Of a stretch of 64,000 nt of DNA, positions 47,819 through 57,875 are shown one piece after another. The stretch's first letter is position 1; each line of letters starts with the position of its first letter. The stretch spans positions 27,799,523 through 27,863,522 of the forward strand of contig OY829543.1 of assembly GCA_963691705.1 (NCBI GenBank). Reading direction: 5' to 3'. The notes under the pieces are model-generated. The model made no database searches and was not told the DNA's origin. It saw only the letters and a list, made by a program, of their open reading frames with translations. Source of the stretch: Viola odorata. Lineage: Eukaryota; Streptophyta; Magnoliopsida; Malpighiales; Violaceae. Made by a program: the position numbers and the translations under genes.

Positions 47819-50800
47819 AGCTCTCCAAGCCAATCTCTTCAGGCCCGCGGTCAAAGTCTTAAGTGAAGGGTAGTTTAGGGTTATTTCATGTAATAATTCC
47901 CAAGCCTACACTTCGCCCATGGGAGAAAAATCCTTGTCTTTTGAAGTCTACAGACTTATTTTCACATCATCGCCTTGAATTACCTTTTAGTTATTTTCCA
48001 ACCCTTTTCCATAGTGCTGATGCATCTCTCTCCTATGTAGGTACTTTGTGTGACTTTCGCAAAGGAATGGAACCCGCAGATTCGAGGACAAATCCATTTG
48101 AAGAGGGAGGAGATGATACGAACATGAGGGCTCTCACTCGTATCCACGTGAAGACCTCATGGATAGGCCGCGCAAGCCATGAGGAATGCCGCGCCAAGTC
48201 CTCGCAAACCAGGAAGACATGTGCGCACCAGCCGCGCCAACCTTAGCATCCCCTGAAGTCCCCGCGCCTAACCCATCCGAGGCCTTGCGCTAGCTCTCCA
48301 AGCCAATCTCTTCAGGCCCGCGGTCAAAGTCTTAAGTGAAGGGTAGTTTAGGGTTATTTCATGTAATAATTCCCAAGCCTACACTTCGCCCATGGGGGAA
48401 AAATCCTTGTCTTTTGAAGTCTACAGACTTATTTTCACATCATCGCCTTGAATTACCTTTTAGTTATTTTCCAACCCTTTTCCATAGTGCTGATGCATCT
48501 CTCTCCTATGTAGGTACTTTGTGTGACATTCGCAAAGGAATGGAACGCGCAGATTCGAGAACGAATCCATTTCAAGAGGGAGGAGATGATACGAGCATGA
48601 GCGCTCTCACTCGTATCCACGTGAAGACCTCACGGATAGGCCTCGCCAGCCAAGAGGAATGCCGCGCTAAGTCCTCGCAAACCAGGAAGACATGTGCGCA
48701 CCAGCCGGGCCAACCTTAGCATTCCCTGACGTCCCCCCGCCTAACCCATCCGAGGCCTTGCGCTAGCTCTCCAAGCCAATCTCTTCAAGCCCGCGGTCAA
48801 AGCCTTAAGTGAAGGGTAGTTTAGGGTTATTTCATGTAATAATTACCAAGCCTACTCTTCGCCCATGGGAGAAAAATCCTTGTCTTTTGAAGTCTACAGA
48901 CTTATTTTCACATCATCGCTTTGAATTACCTTTTAGTTATTTTCCAACCCTTTTCCATAGTGCTGATGCATATCTCTCCTATGTAGGTACTTTGTGTGAC
49001 TTTCGCAAAGGAATGGAGCCCGCATATTCGAGGACGAATCCATTTGAAGAGGGAGTAGATGATACGAGCATGAGGGCTCTCACTCGTATCCACGTGAAGA
49101 CCTCATGGATAGGCCGCGCAAGCCATGAGGAATGTCGCGCCAAGTCCTCGCAAACCAGGAAGACATGTGCGCACCAGCCGCGCCAACCTTAGCATCCCCT
49201 GAAGTCCCCGCGCCTAACCCATCCGAGGCCTTGCGCTAGCTCTCCAAGCCAATCTCTTCAGGCCCGCGGTCAAAGTCTTAAGTGAAGGGTAGTTTAGGGT
49301 TATTTCATGTAATAATTCCCAAGCCTACACTTCGCCCATGGGAGAAAAATCCTTGTCTTTTGAAGTCTACAGACTTATTTTCACATCATCGCCTTGAATT
49401 ACCTTTTAGTTATTTTCCAACCCTTTTCCATAGTGCTGATGCATCTCTCTCCTATGTAGGTACTTTGTGTGACTTTCGCAAAGGAATGGAACCCGCAGAT
49501 TCGAGGACAAATCCATTTGAAGAGGGAGGAGATGATACGAACATGAGGGCTCTCACTCGTATCCACGTGAAGACCTCATGGATAGGCCGCGCAAGCCATG
49601 AGGAATGCCGCGCCAAGTCCTCGCAAACCAGGAAGACATGTGCGCACCAGCCGCGCCAACCTTAGCATCCCCTGAAGTCCCCGCGCCTAACCCATCCGAG
49701 GCCTTGCGCTAGCTCTCCAAGCCAATCTCTTCAGGCCCGCGGTCAAAGTCTTAAGTGAAGGGTAGTTTAGGGTTATTTCATGTAATAATTCCCAAGCCTA
49801 CACTTCGCCCATGGGAGAAAAATCCTTGTCTTTTGAAGTCTATAGACTTATTTTCACATCATCGCCTTGAATTACCTTTTAGTTATTTTCCAACCCTTTT
49901 CCATAGTGCTGATGCATTTCTCTCCTATGTAGGTACTTTGTGTGACATTCGCAAAGGAATGGAACGCGCAGATTCGAGAACGAATCCATTTCAAGAGGGA
50001 GGAGATGATACGAGCATGAGCGCTCTCACTCGTATCCACGTGAAGACCTCACGGATAGGCCTCGCCAGCCAAGAGGAATGCCGCGCTAAGTCCTCGCAAA
50101 CCAGGAAGACATGTGCGCACCAGCCGGGCCAACCTTAGCATTCCCTGACGTCCCCCCGCCTAACCCATCCGAGGCCTTGCGCTAGCTCTCCAAGCCAATC
50201 TCTTCAAGCCCGCGGTCAAAGCCTTAAGTGAAGGGTAGTTTAGGGTTATTTCATGTAATAATTACCAAGCCTACTCTTCGCCCATGGGAGAAAAATCCTT
50301 GTCTTTTGAAGTCTACAGACTTATTTTCACATCATCGCTTTGAATTACCTTTTAGTTATTTTCCAACCCTTTTCCATAGTGCTGATGCATATCTCTCCTA
50401 TGTAGGTACTTTGTGTGACTTTCGCAAAGGAATGGAGCCCGCACATTCGAGGACGAATCCATTTGAAGAGGGAGTAGATGATACGAGCATGAGGGCTCTC
50501 ACTCGTATCCACGTGAAGACCTCATGGATAGGCCGCGCAAGCCATGAGGAATGCCGCGCCAAGTCCTCGCAAACCAGGAAGACATGTGCGCACCAGCCGC
50601 GCCAACCTTAGCATCCCCTGAAGTCCCCGCGCCTAACCCATCCGAGGCCTTGCGCTAGCTCTCCAAGCCAATCTCTTCAAGCCCGCGGTCAAAGTCTTAA
50701 GTGAAGGGTAGTTTAGGGTTATTTCATGTAATAATTCCCAAGCCTACACTTCGCCCATGGGAGAAAAATCCTTGTCTTTTGAAGTCTACAGACTTATTTT

Positions 50801-53494
50801 CACATCATCGCCTTGAATTACCTTTTAGTTATTTTCCAACCCTTTTCCATAGTGCTGATGCATCTCTCTCCTATGTAGGTACTTTGTGTGACATTCGCAA
50901 AGGAATGGAACGCGCAGATTCGAGAACGAATCCATTTCAAGAGGGAGGAGATGATACGAGCATGAGCGCTCTCACTCGTATCCACGTGAAGACCTCACGG
51001 ATAGGCCTCGCCAGCCAAGAGGAATGCCGCGCTAAGTCCTCGCAAACCAGGAAGACATGTGCGCACCAGCCGGGCCAACCTTAGCATTCCCTGACGTCCC
51101 CCCGCCTAACCCATCCGAGGCCTTGCGCTAGCTCTCCAAGCCAATCTCTTCAAGCCCGCGGTCAAAACCTTAAGTGAAGGGTAGTTTAGGGTTATTTCAT
51201 GTAATAATTACCAAGCCTACTCTTCGCCCATGGGAGAAAAATCCTTGTCTTTTGAAGTCTACAGACTTATTTTCACATCATCGCTTTGAATTACCTTTTA
51301 GTTATTTTCCAACCCTTTTCCATAGTGCTGATGCATATCTCTCCTATGTAGGTACTTTGTGTGACTTTCGCAAAGGAATGGAGCCCGCATATTCGAGGAC
51401 GAATCCATTTGAAGAGGGAGTAGATGATACGAGCATGAGGGCTCTCACTCGTATCCACGTGAAGACCTCATGGATAGGCCGCGCAAGCCATGAGGAATGC
51501 CGCGCCAAGTCCTCGCAAACCAGGAAGACATGTGCGCACCAGCCGCGCCAACCTTAGCATCCCCTGAAGTCCCCGCGCCTAACCCATCCGAGGCCTTGCG
51601 CTAGCTCTCCAAGCCAATCTCTTCAGGCCCGCGGTCAAAGTCTTAAGTGAAGGGTAGTTTAGGGTTATTTCATGTAATAATTCCCAAGCCTACACTTCGC
51701 CCATGGGAGAAAAATCCTTGTCTTTTGAAGTCTAGAGACTTATTTTCACATCATCGCCTTGAATTACCTTTTAGTTATTTTCCAACCCTTTTCCATAGTG
51801 CTGATGCATCTCTCTCCTATGTAGGTACTTTGTGTGACTTTCGCAAAGGAATGGAACCCGCAGATTCGAGGACAAATCCATTTGAAGAGGGAGGAGATGA
51901 TACGAACATGAGGGCTCTCACTCGTATCCACGTGAAGACCTCATGGATAGGCCGCGCAAGCCATGAGGAATGCCGCGCCAAGTCCTCGCAAACCAGGAAG
52001 ACATGTGCGCACCAGCCGCGCCAACCTTAGCATCCCCTGAAGTCCCCGCGCCTAACCCATCCGAGGCCTTGCGCTAGCTCTCCAAGCCAATCTCTTCAGG
52101 CCCGCGGTCAAAGTCTTAAGTGAAGGGTAGTTTAGGGTTATTTCATGTAATAATTCCCAAGCCTACACTTCGCCCATGGGAGAAAAATCCTTGTCTTTTG
52201 AAGTCTACAGACTTATTTTCACATCATCGCCTTGAATTACCTTTTAGTTATTTTCCAACCCTTTTCCATAGTGCTGATGCATCTCTCTCCTATGTAGGTA
52301 CTTTGTGTGACATTCGCAAAGGAATGGAACGCGCAGATTCGAGAACGAATCCATTTCAAGAGGGAGGAGATGATACGAGCATGAGCGCTCTCACTCGTAT
52401 CCACGTGAAGACCTCACGGATAGGCCTCGCCAGCCAAGAGGAATGCCGCGCTAAGTCCTCGCAAACCAGGAAGACATGTGCGCACCAGCCGGGCCAACCT
52501 TAGCATTCCCTGACGTCCCCCCGCCTAACCCATCCGAGGCCTTGCGCTAGCTCTCCAAGCCAATCTCTTCAAGCCCGCGGTCAAAGCCTTAAGTGAAGGG
52601 TAGTTTAGGGTTATTTCATGTAATAATTACCAAGCCTACTCTTCGCCCATGGGAGAAAAATCCTTGTCTTTTGAAGTCTACAGACTTATTTTCACATCAT
52701 CGCTTTGAATTACCTTTTAGTTATTTTCCAACCCTTTTCCATAGTGCTGATGCATATCTCTCCTATGTAGGTACTTTGTGTGACTTTCGCAAAGGAATGG
52801 AGCCCGCATATTCGAGGACGAATCCATTTGAAGAGGGAGTAGATGATACGAGCATGAGGGCTCTCACTCGTATCCACGTGAAGACCTCATGGATAGGCCG
52901 CGCAAGCCATGAGGAATGCCGCGCCAAGTCCTCGCAAACCAGGAAGACATGTGCGCACCAGCCGCGCCAACCTTAGCATCCCCTGAAGTCCCCGCGCCTA
53001 ACCCATCCGAGGCCTTGCGCTAGCTCTCCAAGCCAATCTCTTCAAGCCCGCGGTCAAAGTCTTAAGTGAAGGGTAGTTTAGGGTTATTTCATGTAATAAT
53101 TCCCAAGCCTACACTTCGCCCATGGGAGAAAAATCCTTGTCTTTTGAAGTCTACAGACTTATTTTCACATCATCGCCTTGAATTACCTTTTAGTTATTTT
53201 CCAACCCTTTTCCATAGTGCTGATGCATCTCTCTCCTATGTAGGTACTTTGTGTGACATTCGCAAAGGAATGGAACGCGCAGATTCGAGAACGAATCCAT
53301 TTCAAGAGGGAGGAGATGATACGAGCATGAGCGCTCTCACTCGTATCCACGTGAAGACCTCACGGATAGGCCTCGCCAGCCAAGAGGAATGCCGCGCTAA
53401 GTCCTCGCAAACCAGGAAGACATGTGCGCACCAGCCGCGCCAACCTTAGCATTCCCTGACGTCCCCCCGCCTAACCCATCCGAGGCCTTGCGCT
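47819..53494 (+). repeat. Trimeric higher-order repeat X-Y-Z (1419 bp), 12 monomers
   Basis: Every unit is exactly 473 bp. Types by private variants: X (GGAACCCGCAG with GGACAAATCC), Y (GGAACGCGCAG, TTTCAAGAGG, CAGCCGGGCC, ATTCCCTGACGTCCCCCC) and Z (GAGCCCGCATATTCG or variant, GAGGGAGTAGATG). The order from 47819 is X Y Z X Y Z Y Z X Y Z Y; the X unit is missing before the third YZ pair and before the last Y. The last Y (53022) has CAGCCGCGCC instead of CAGCCGGGCC. This is typical of recent unequal exchange on a trimer register with occasional monomer slips. Confidence 0.88.
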
Positions 53495-54579
53495 AGCTCT
53501 CCAAGCCAATCTCTTCAAGCCCGCGGTCAAAGCCTTAAGTGAAGGGTAGTTTAGGGTTATTTCATGTAATAATTCCCAAGCCTACACTTCGCCCATGGGA
53601 GAAAAATCCTTGTCTTTTGAAGTCTACAGACTTATTTTCACATCATCGCTTTGAGTTACCTTTCAGTTATTTTCCAACCCTTTTCCATAGTGCTGATGCA
53701 TATCTCTCCTATGTAGGTACTGTGTGTGACTTTCGCAAAGGAATGGAGCCCGCAGATTCGAGGACAAATCCATTTGAAGAGGGAGGAGATGATACGAACA
53801 TGAGGGCTCTCACTCGTATCCACGTGAAGACCTCATGGATAGGCCGCGCAAGCCATGAGGAATGCCGCGCCAAGTCCTCGCAAACCAGGAAGACATGTGC
53901 GCACCAGCCGCGCCAACCTTAGCATCCCCTGAAGTCCCCGCGCCTAAGCCATCCGAGACCTTGCGCTAGCTCTCCAAGCCAATCTCTTCAGGCCCGCGGT
54001 CAAGGCCTTAAGTAAAGGGTAGTTTAGGGTTATTTCATGTAATAATTCCCAAGCCTACTCTTCGTCCATGGGAGAAAAATCCTTGTCTTTTGAAGTCTAC
54101 AGACTTATTTTCACATCATCGCTTTGAATTACCTTTTAGTTATTTTCCAACCCTTTTCCATAGTGCTGATGCATATCTCTCCTATGTAGGTACTTTGTGT
54201 GACATTCGCAAAGGAATGGAGCCCGCAGATTCGAGGACGAATCCATTTGAAGAGGGAGGAGATGATACGAACATGAGGGCTCTCACTCGTATCCACGTGA
54301 AGACCTCATGGATAGGCCGCGCAAGCCATGAGGAATGCCGCGCCAAGTCCTCGCAAACCATGAAGACATGCGTGCACCAGGCGCGCCAACCCTAGCATCC
54401 CATGAAGTCCCCGCGCCTAAGCCATCCGAGGCCTTGCGGTAGCACTCCAAGCCAATCTCTTCAAGCCCGCGGTCAAGGCCTTAAGTGAAGGGTGGTTTAG
54501 GGTCATTTCATGTAATAATTTCCAAGGCTACTGATATGAGCTTAAAGGCTCCAGCTCGCTTCTCTTGTCTTGCCTTCCG

Positions 54580-54669
54580 TCTAGGCCAAGACTGCTGTCT
54601 AGGGCAAACCTTAGGTCTAGGCCAAGACTCTCGTCTAGGCCGAACCTACTGTCTAGGCCAAGACTCCCT
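54580..54669. repeat. 18-bp x 5 minisatellite in E3 LTR U3
   Basis: Five consecutive 18-bp units beginning TCTAGG(C/G)C(A/G)A, alternating between an AGACT and an ACCT version. Also at 57710-57799. Being 18 bp it keeps frame in the ORF that reads through the 3' LTR and gives LGQD/LGRT repeats. Confidence 0.88.
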
Positions 54670-54772
54670 TCTGTTTGGCCGAAGCCCATCCTCCAAGCCC
54701 ATCTTCATTCCTGCCAAGGCCAAGCCCCTTTGTCTAAGGGTGTAAGGGTATTTACCCATTGTTAGGTTTTAG

Positions 54773-54780
54773 TATTTAAA
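54773..54780 (+). promoter_or_regulatory. E3 5' LTR TATA-like box
   Basis: TATTTAAA followed by GTGCA, shared with E1. Probable core promoter. Confidence 0.6.
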
Positions 54781-55233
54781 GTGCAAACATTTCATTTCAG
54801 CACTTGTCTTTGTTTTTGTGTTATCTTCTTCAAGGACCAACTTTTATCATTCAGCATTTAGGGTTCCTAAAACCTTAGGGTTCTTCAAACCAGCACCTAT
54901 CTATCTAGACAAATCAGGTTGTTCATCCAAGAGGTGAAAGGGTTGTATTTGTTTAGAGATCCTTTGTTCTTTTCGACAAGGTTACTCATCCAAGAGGTGA
55001 GGGGGTTTGTCAAGAACATTAGTTCCTTTTGTTATCATCAATACATATTCCTTTTCCTCCATTTATGTCCGCTGCAATCTAAACCATCTCCCTTCAATTT
55101 ATCCGTTCATCCATCTTAAAACCGAAGAACTATCCATGTATCTACACGCCAACCTCCCAAAGAGGCTAGATTCTGCTCCATCAAGGTTTCCTTCGGCCAA
55201 CCTCCTTCCAAACAGAGCTTGGGCCTTATCAAG

Positions 55234-55247
55234 TGGTAGCGGAGCTC
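55234..55247 (+). other. E3 primer-binding site
   Basis: TGGTAGCGGAGCTC two bases after the 5' LTR, identical to E1 and E2. Confidence 0.8.
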
Positions 55248-55590
55248 AAGACTACCTCTAGGTTGGTAAACTTCACCATCTTCACCGTTCAATCGGCTGA
55301 AAATTTTTCTGTTCTTGAGCAAAATTCATGACCGTTCCCCTAAACTGAAATTTCTTGTTTTCCTCCATTTCCTACGGTTCAAACACCTTGATTATTGTTT
55401 TCTATGGTTTAAACATTGTTTTCTACCATAGGAATCAATCTTACTCCATTTGAAAAAACTTTGGTTTTCTTGAGAAATTAATTTTATCTTGAGTTTTGAT
55501 CTTGTTGTCACACAAAGCTTGAGTAAATTTGTGTTTGTGGCTGCCACACCTATCAATCAAAATTAGGGCAGCACACTTATTTTTGCTTTA

Positions 55591-55719
55591 CTTGTCATAC
55601 ACTTGGTAACTCATTGTCATACACATTGCAAACACTACTGGTCATACACATTAGACTTGGTTGTCATACATTCACACTTGTGATCATTGTCATACACCCT
55701 TCACTTGTTGTCATACACT
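55591..55719. repeat. Interspersed TTGTCATACAC motif, six copies
   Basis: TTGTCATACAC or one-base variants recur at irregular 20-30 bp spacing in the E3 leader. Function unknown. Confidence 0.75.
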
Positions 55720-56286
55720 TTTCGTGAAACTATTTTGTACTCCTTGTCATTCAATCTTTCGTGTCTGTCACTGTTAGATAAGTTCCCCCACTCAGAAAAG
55801 TCTAAAAATTTGTGGAAACAAACTTCATTCTGTGCTTAACATTTTTCATTCTTGAGTCTCCCATAGATTCTAAGCACATCATCTTCATTTTGTCCAAAAC
55901 AAATCGGCGCGCAGTTTCCATCCGAGAGGTGTCATTCTTGCGTTGTTGGTCTGTTTACAGTGTTTTCCAAACGGAATTTTCTCTTCTTCCCTTCATGGAA
56001 CTTGTAGAGCTTTATCTTAGGAGTGTTCAAATTTAATTTGGTGAATTAATTCCACCGTTTTCTATTTTTAAAGGGCAATAGCCGAATTCTAAGAAACCTG
56101 CCAGAAAATTTCCAGCAAACTGTCTTGTTGTTTCTAGCGTTCTTGTTTGGGTCTTCCTGATTGAACTTGAGCTTGCTGGTTGATTGTTACACAAGAATCA
56201 GTTTAGTTTGAAGACGAGTTGAGAGATTTTAGTGAGACCAAATTTTTTCGAGAGTTTAAACACGACTGAAACACGCGAGGGAGTGA

Positions 56287-56340
56287 CTAATCCTTTGGTA
56301 TATAGCAATTCTGTTTTCTTTTGTTTCTTTTTGTAGGTAC
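56287..56340 (+). promoter_or_regulatory. E3 branch point and 3' splice site before the ORF
   Basis: CTAAT (56287-56291), then a long pyrimidine tract ending GTTTCTTTTTGTAG (AG at 56335-56336), then GTAC; the ATG is 12 nt further on. The last 14 bases of the tract match E1 exactly. Confidence 0.65.
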
Positions 56341-56348
56341 CTTTGCCT

Positions 56349-57875
56349 ATGTCTTATTATTATGAGGATGTTAGGTCCTATTGGGGTGAGGACTTCTACA
56401 CCACGGCTGCCTCTTCTCCAAGCCATGGCCTAGGTTCCGCATCCTACCATAGCCGTGGCCATGGCTCCACTTCTAGCGTGTCTGTCCGGCAGCCTCCTCA
56501 ACATTCTTATGTGCCACCTCATCTTCGGCATCGTGATAATGAGAGAGAGAGCTCGGCTGCCACCTCTCCAAGCCATGGCCTAGGTTCCGCATCCTACCAT
56601 AGCTGTGGCCATGGCTCCACTTCTAGCGTGTCTGTCCGGCAGCCTCCTCAACATTCTTATGTGCCACCTCATCTTCGGCATCGTGATAATGAGAGAGAGA
56701 ACTACTCCGACGGGACTAACTCCCTTGCTGCCTATGTTCGCGAGCCTTCCTATGCCCGTGTTCCTTCATATGCACATGATATTTCCTATCCGCAAGAGCA
56801 TCCTTCCACCTTGGTTTCCTATCAAGCATTAGACACCATCGTTGCCATACTTAAGGCGCAATTGGAAGACTCGGCTGAATTGCAAGGCCGATGGGCACAA
56901 CAAGAGCAACCCAATGCTGCCATTTCAGAGGCATATAGCTCCTTGCAACCGAGGGTTGACACACCTCCACTTCCTCCCATCGTTGAGTCTAGTATGGCCT
57001 ATTGCGATCCACATTCGAGTGAGGAGAGTTCGGCCCCACTTGTGGAAGAGATAGATCTTGTGCCGTCACTTGACGAGGTTGATGTCCCATGTGTAACTTC
57101 ATGTGATGATGATCTTGTGGTGGGTGACACCAAGGGGAATGACTTAGGGCTTAGTAGGTTGTATACGGGCTGCCATGAGAGAGCCCTTCATTGTCTTGAA
57201 TTGCAGCGCCACTTTGCACATCTAGGCAGCGAGTTCTCTATCTTGCCAGCGGTTCCCTCCATTAGCTATTCGGATCCTTTTCTCCTTGGAGTCGAGCTTG
57301 TTGGCCACACCTCTTCCATCGCTCATTTTGAGTTCTCACCTTTATTTCCAAGTGTGATTAACTTTGTAGGTATGAGAGTCGAGGAGCTTGAAGAAATGGC
57401 TTCGAGGACGAAGCCTCGCAAACGGGGAGGGGATGATACGAGCCTAAGAGCAGCTCCATGGCCTTCCAAGAAGTCTCCTGATATGAGCACGAACCCGTAC
57501 ATAACCAGCAAAAGGCCTCCCGCTTGGCCTATCTTTTCCGAAGGAATTATCAAGACATTTCCACGTGTGTCCACCAGCCGTGAACAAGCTAAGACTCGGC
57601 TGGCCGAGCAAGGAATGGAGCGTATAGATTCGAGGGCGAATCTCCCTAAAGGGGGATGGGATGATATGAGCTTAAAGGCTCCAGCTCGCTTCTCTTGTCT
57701 TGCCTTCCGTCTAGGCCAAGACTGCTGTCTAGGGCAAACCTTCGGTCTAGGCCAAGACTCCCGTCTAGGCCGAACCTACTGTCTAGGCCAAGACTCTCTT
57801 CTGTTTGGCCGAAGCCCATCCTCCAAGCCCATCTTCATTCCTGCCAAGGCCAAGCCCCTTTGTCTAAGGGTGTAA
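56349..57875 (+). CDS. E3 retroelement protein of unknown function (508 aa, Gag position)
   Basis: Start chosen at ATG 56349, aligning MSYYYEDVRSYWGED with MSSHYSYSDVGSDWED of E1; an upstream TTG in frame is not used. Residues 20-119 are a perfect-length tandem duplication of a 50-residue unit (AA.SPSHGLGSASYHS ... PPHLRHRDNER). Residues 160-185 look helical, and 220-270 are acidic. The block HERAL...QRH...LGSEFSILP..P.....DPFLLG is shared with E1. A first GGDDTSLRA motif precedes a relic polypurine tract. Then RPPAWPIFSE ... GMERIDSRANLPKGGWDD leads to the real polypurine tract and LTR. Residues from about 438 are encoded by the 3' LTR and include LGQD/LGRT repeats, probably not functional. 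There is no zinc knuckle, protease or polymerase, and I do not recognise a named Gag domain. Confidence 0.7.
   Translation: MSYYYEDVRSYWGEDFYTTAASSPSHGLGSASYHSRGHGSTSSVSVRQPPQHSYVPPHLRHRDNERESSAATSPSHGLGSASYHSCGHGSTSSVSVRQPPQHSYVPPHLRHRDNERENYSDGTNSLAAYVREPSYARVPSYAHDISYPQEHPSTLVSYQALDTIVAILKAQLEDSAELQGRWAQQEQPNAAISEAYSSLQPRVDTPPLPPIVESSMAYCDPHSSEESSAPLVEEIDLVPSLDEVDVPCVTSCDDDLVVGDTKGNDLGLSRLYTGCHERALHCLELQRHFAHLGSEFSILPAVPSISYSDPFLLGVELVGHTSSIAHFEFSPLFPSVINFVGMRVEELEEMASRTKPRKRGGDDTSLRAAPWPSKKSPDMSTNPYITSKRPPAWPIFSEGIIKTFPRVSTSREQAKTRLAEQGMERIDSRANLPKGGWDDMSLKAPARFSCLAFRLGQDCCLGQTFGLGQDSRLGRTYCLGQDSLLFGRSPSSKPIFIPAKAKPLCLRV
56406..56705 (+). repeat. 150-bp tandem duplication within the E3 ORF
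   Basis: Two 150-bp units (56406-56555 and 56556-56705) differing at only a few bases (TCTTCTCC/ACCTCTCC, CCGTGG/CTGTGG). The reading frame is preserved. Confidence 0.9.
57398..57440 (+). other. Relic hairpin, polypurine tract and LTR start inside E3
   Basis: GGCTTCG-AGGA-CGAAGCC (57398-57415, 7-bp stem) is followed by a purine-rich ACGGGGAGGGGA and TGATACGAGCC, i.e. a second copy of the 3'-end module about 230 bp upstream of the functional one. It suggests that the 3' LTR boundary once lay here or that the module was duplicated. Confidence 0.65.
57626..57643 (+). other. Hairpin upstream of E3 polypurine tract
   Basis: AGATTCG-AGGG-CGAATCT, 7-bp stem, 4-nt loop, four bases before the polypurine tract, as in E1. 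Confidence 0.75.
57648..57661 (+). other. E3 polypurine tract
   Basis: AAAGGGGGATGGGA immediately before the 3' LTR start TGATATGAGC. Identical to E1. Confidence 0.9.

Larger units (their letters stand above)
38080..54531 (+). repeat. 473-bp satellite, block 5
   Basis: About 34.7 monomers, resuming in phase with block 4 after E2. The first part (38082-39700) closely follows the monomer order of 1183-2800 (offset 36,899 bp). 40693-45452 contains diverged units, several with the 8-bp insertion GAGGACAC region. 45453-47818 is mixed. 47819-53494 is a regular trimeric higher-order repeat. The block ends at the E3 target site GCTAC (54527-54531). Confidence 0.97.
54532..55231 (+). repeat. E3 5' LTR
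   Basis: 700 bp. U3 starts TGATATGAGC, with an 18-bp x 5 minisatellite at 54580-54669 and a TATA-like box at 54773-54780. It ends GGGCCTTATCA and is followed by AG and the primer-binding site. Confidence 0.95.
55248..56348 (+). other. E3 untranslated leader, about 1.1 kb
   Basis: No supported gene. It contains six copies of a TTGTCATACAC-like motif (55591-55719), and the shared box TTTAAACACG...ACACGCGAGGGAGTG (56255-56285). CTAAT and the splice acceptor sit just before the ORF. A short open frame at 55812-56036 has no counterpart in E1 or E2. Confidence 0.7.
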
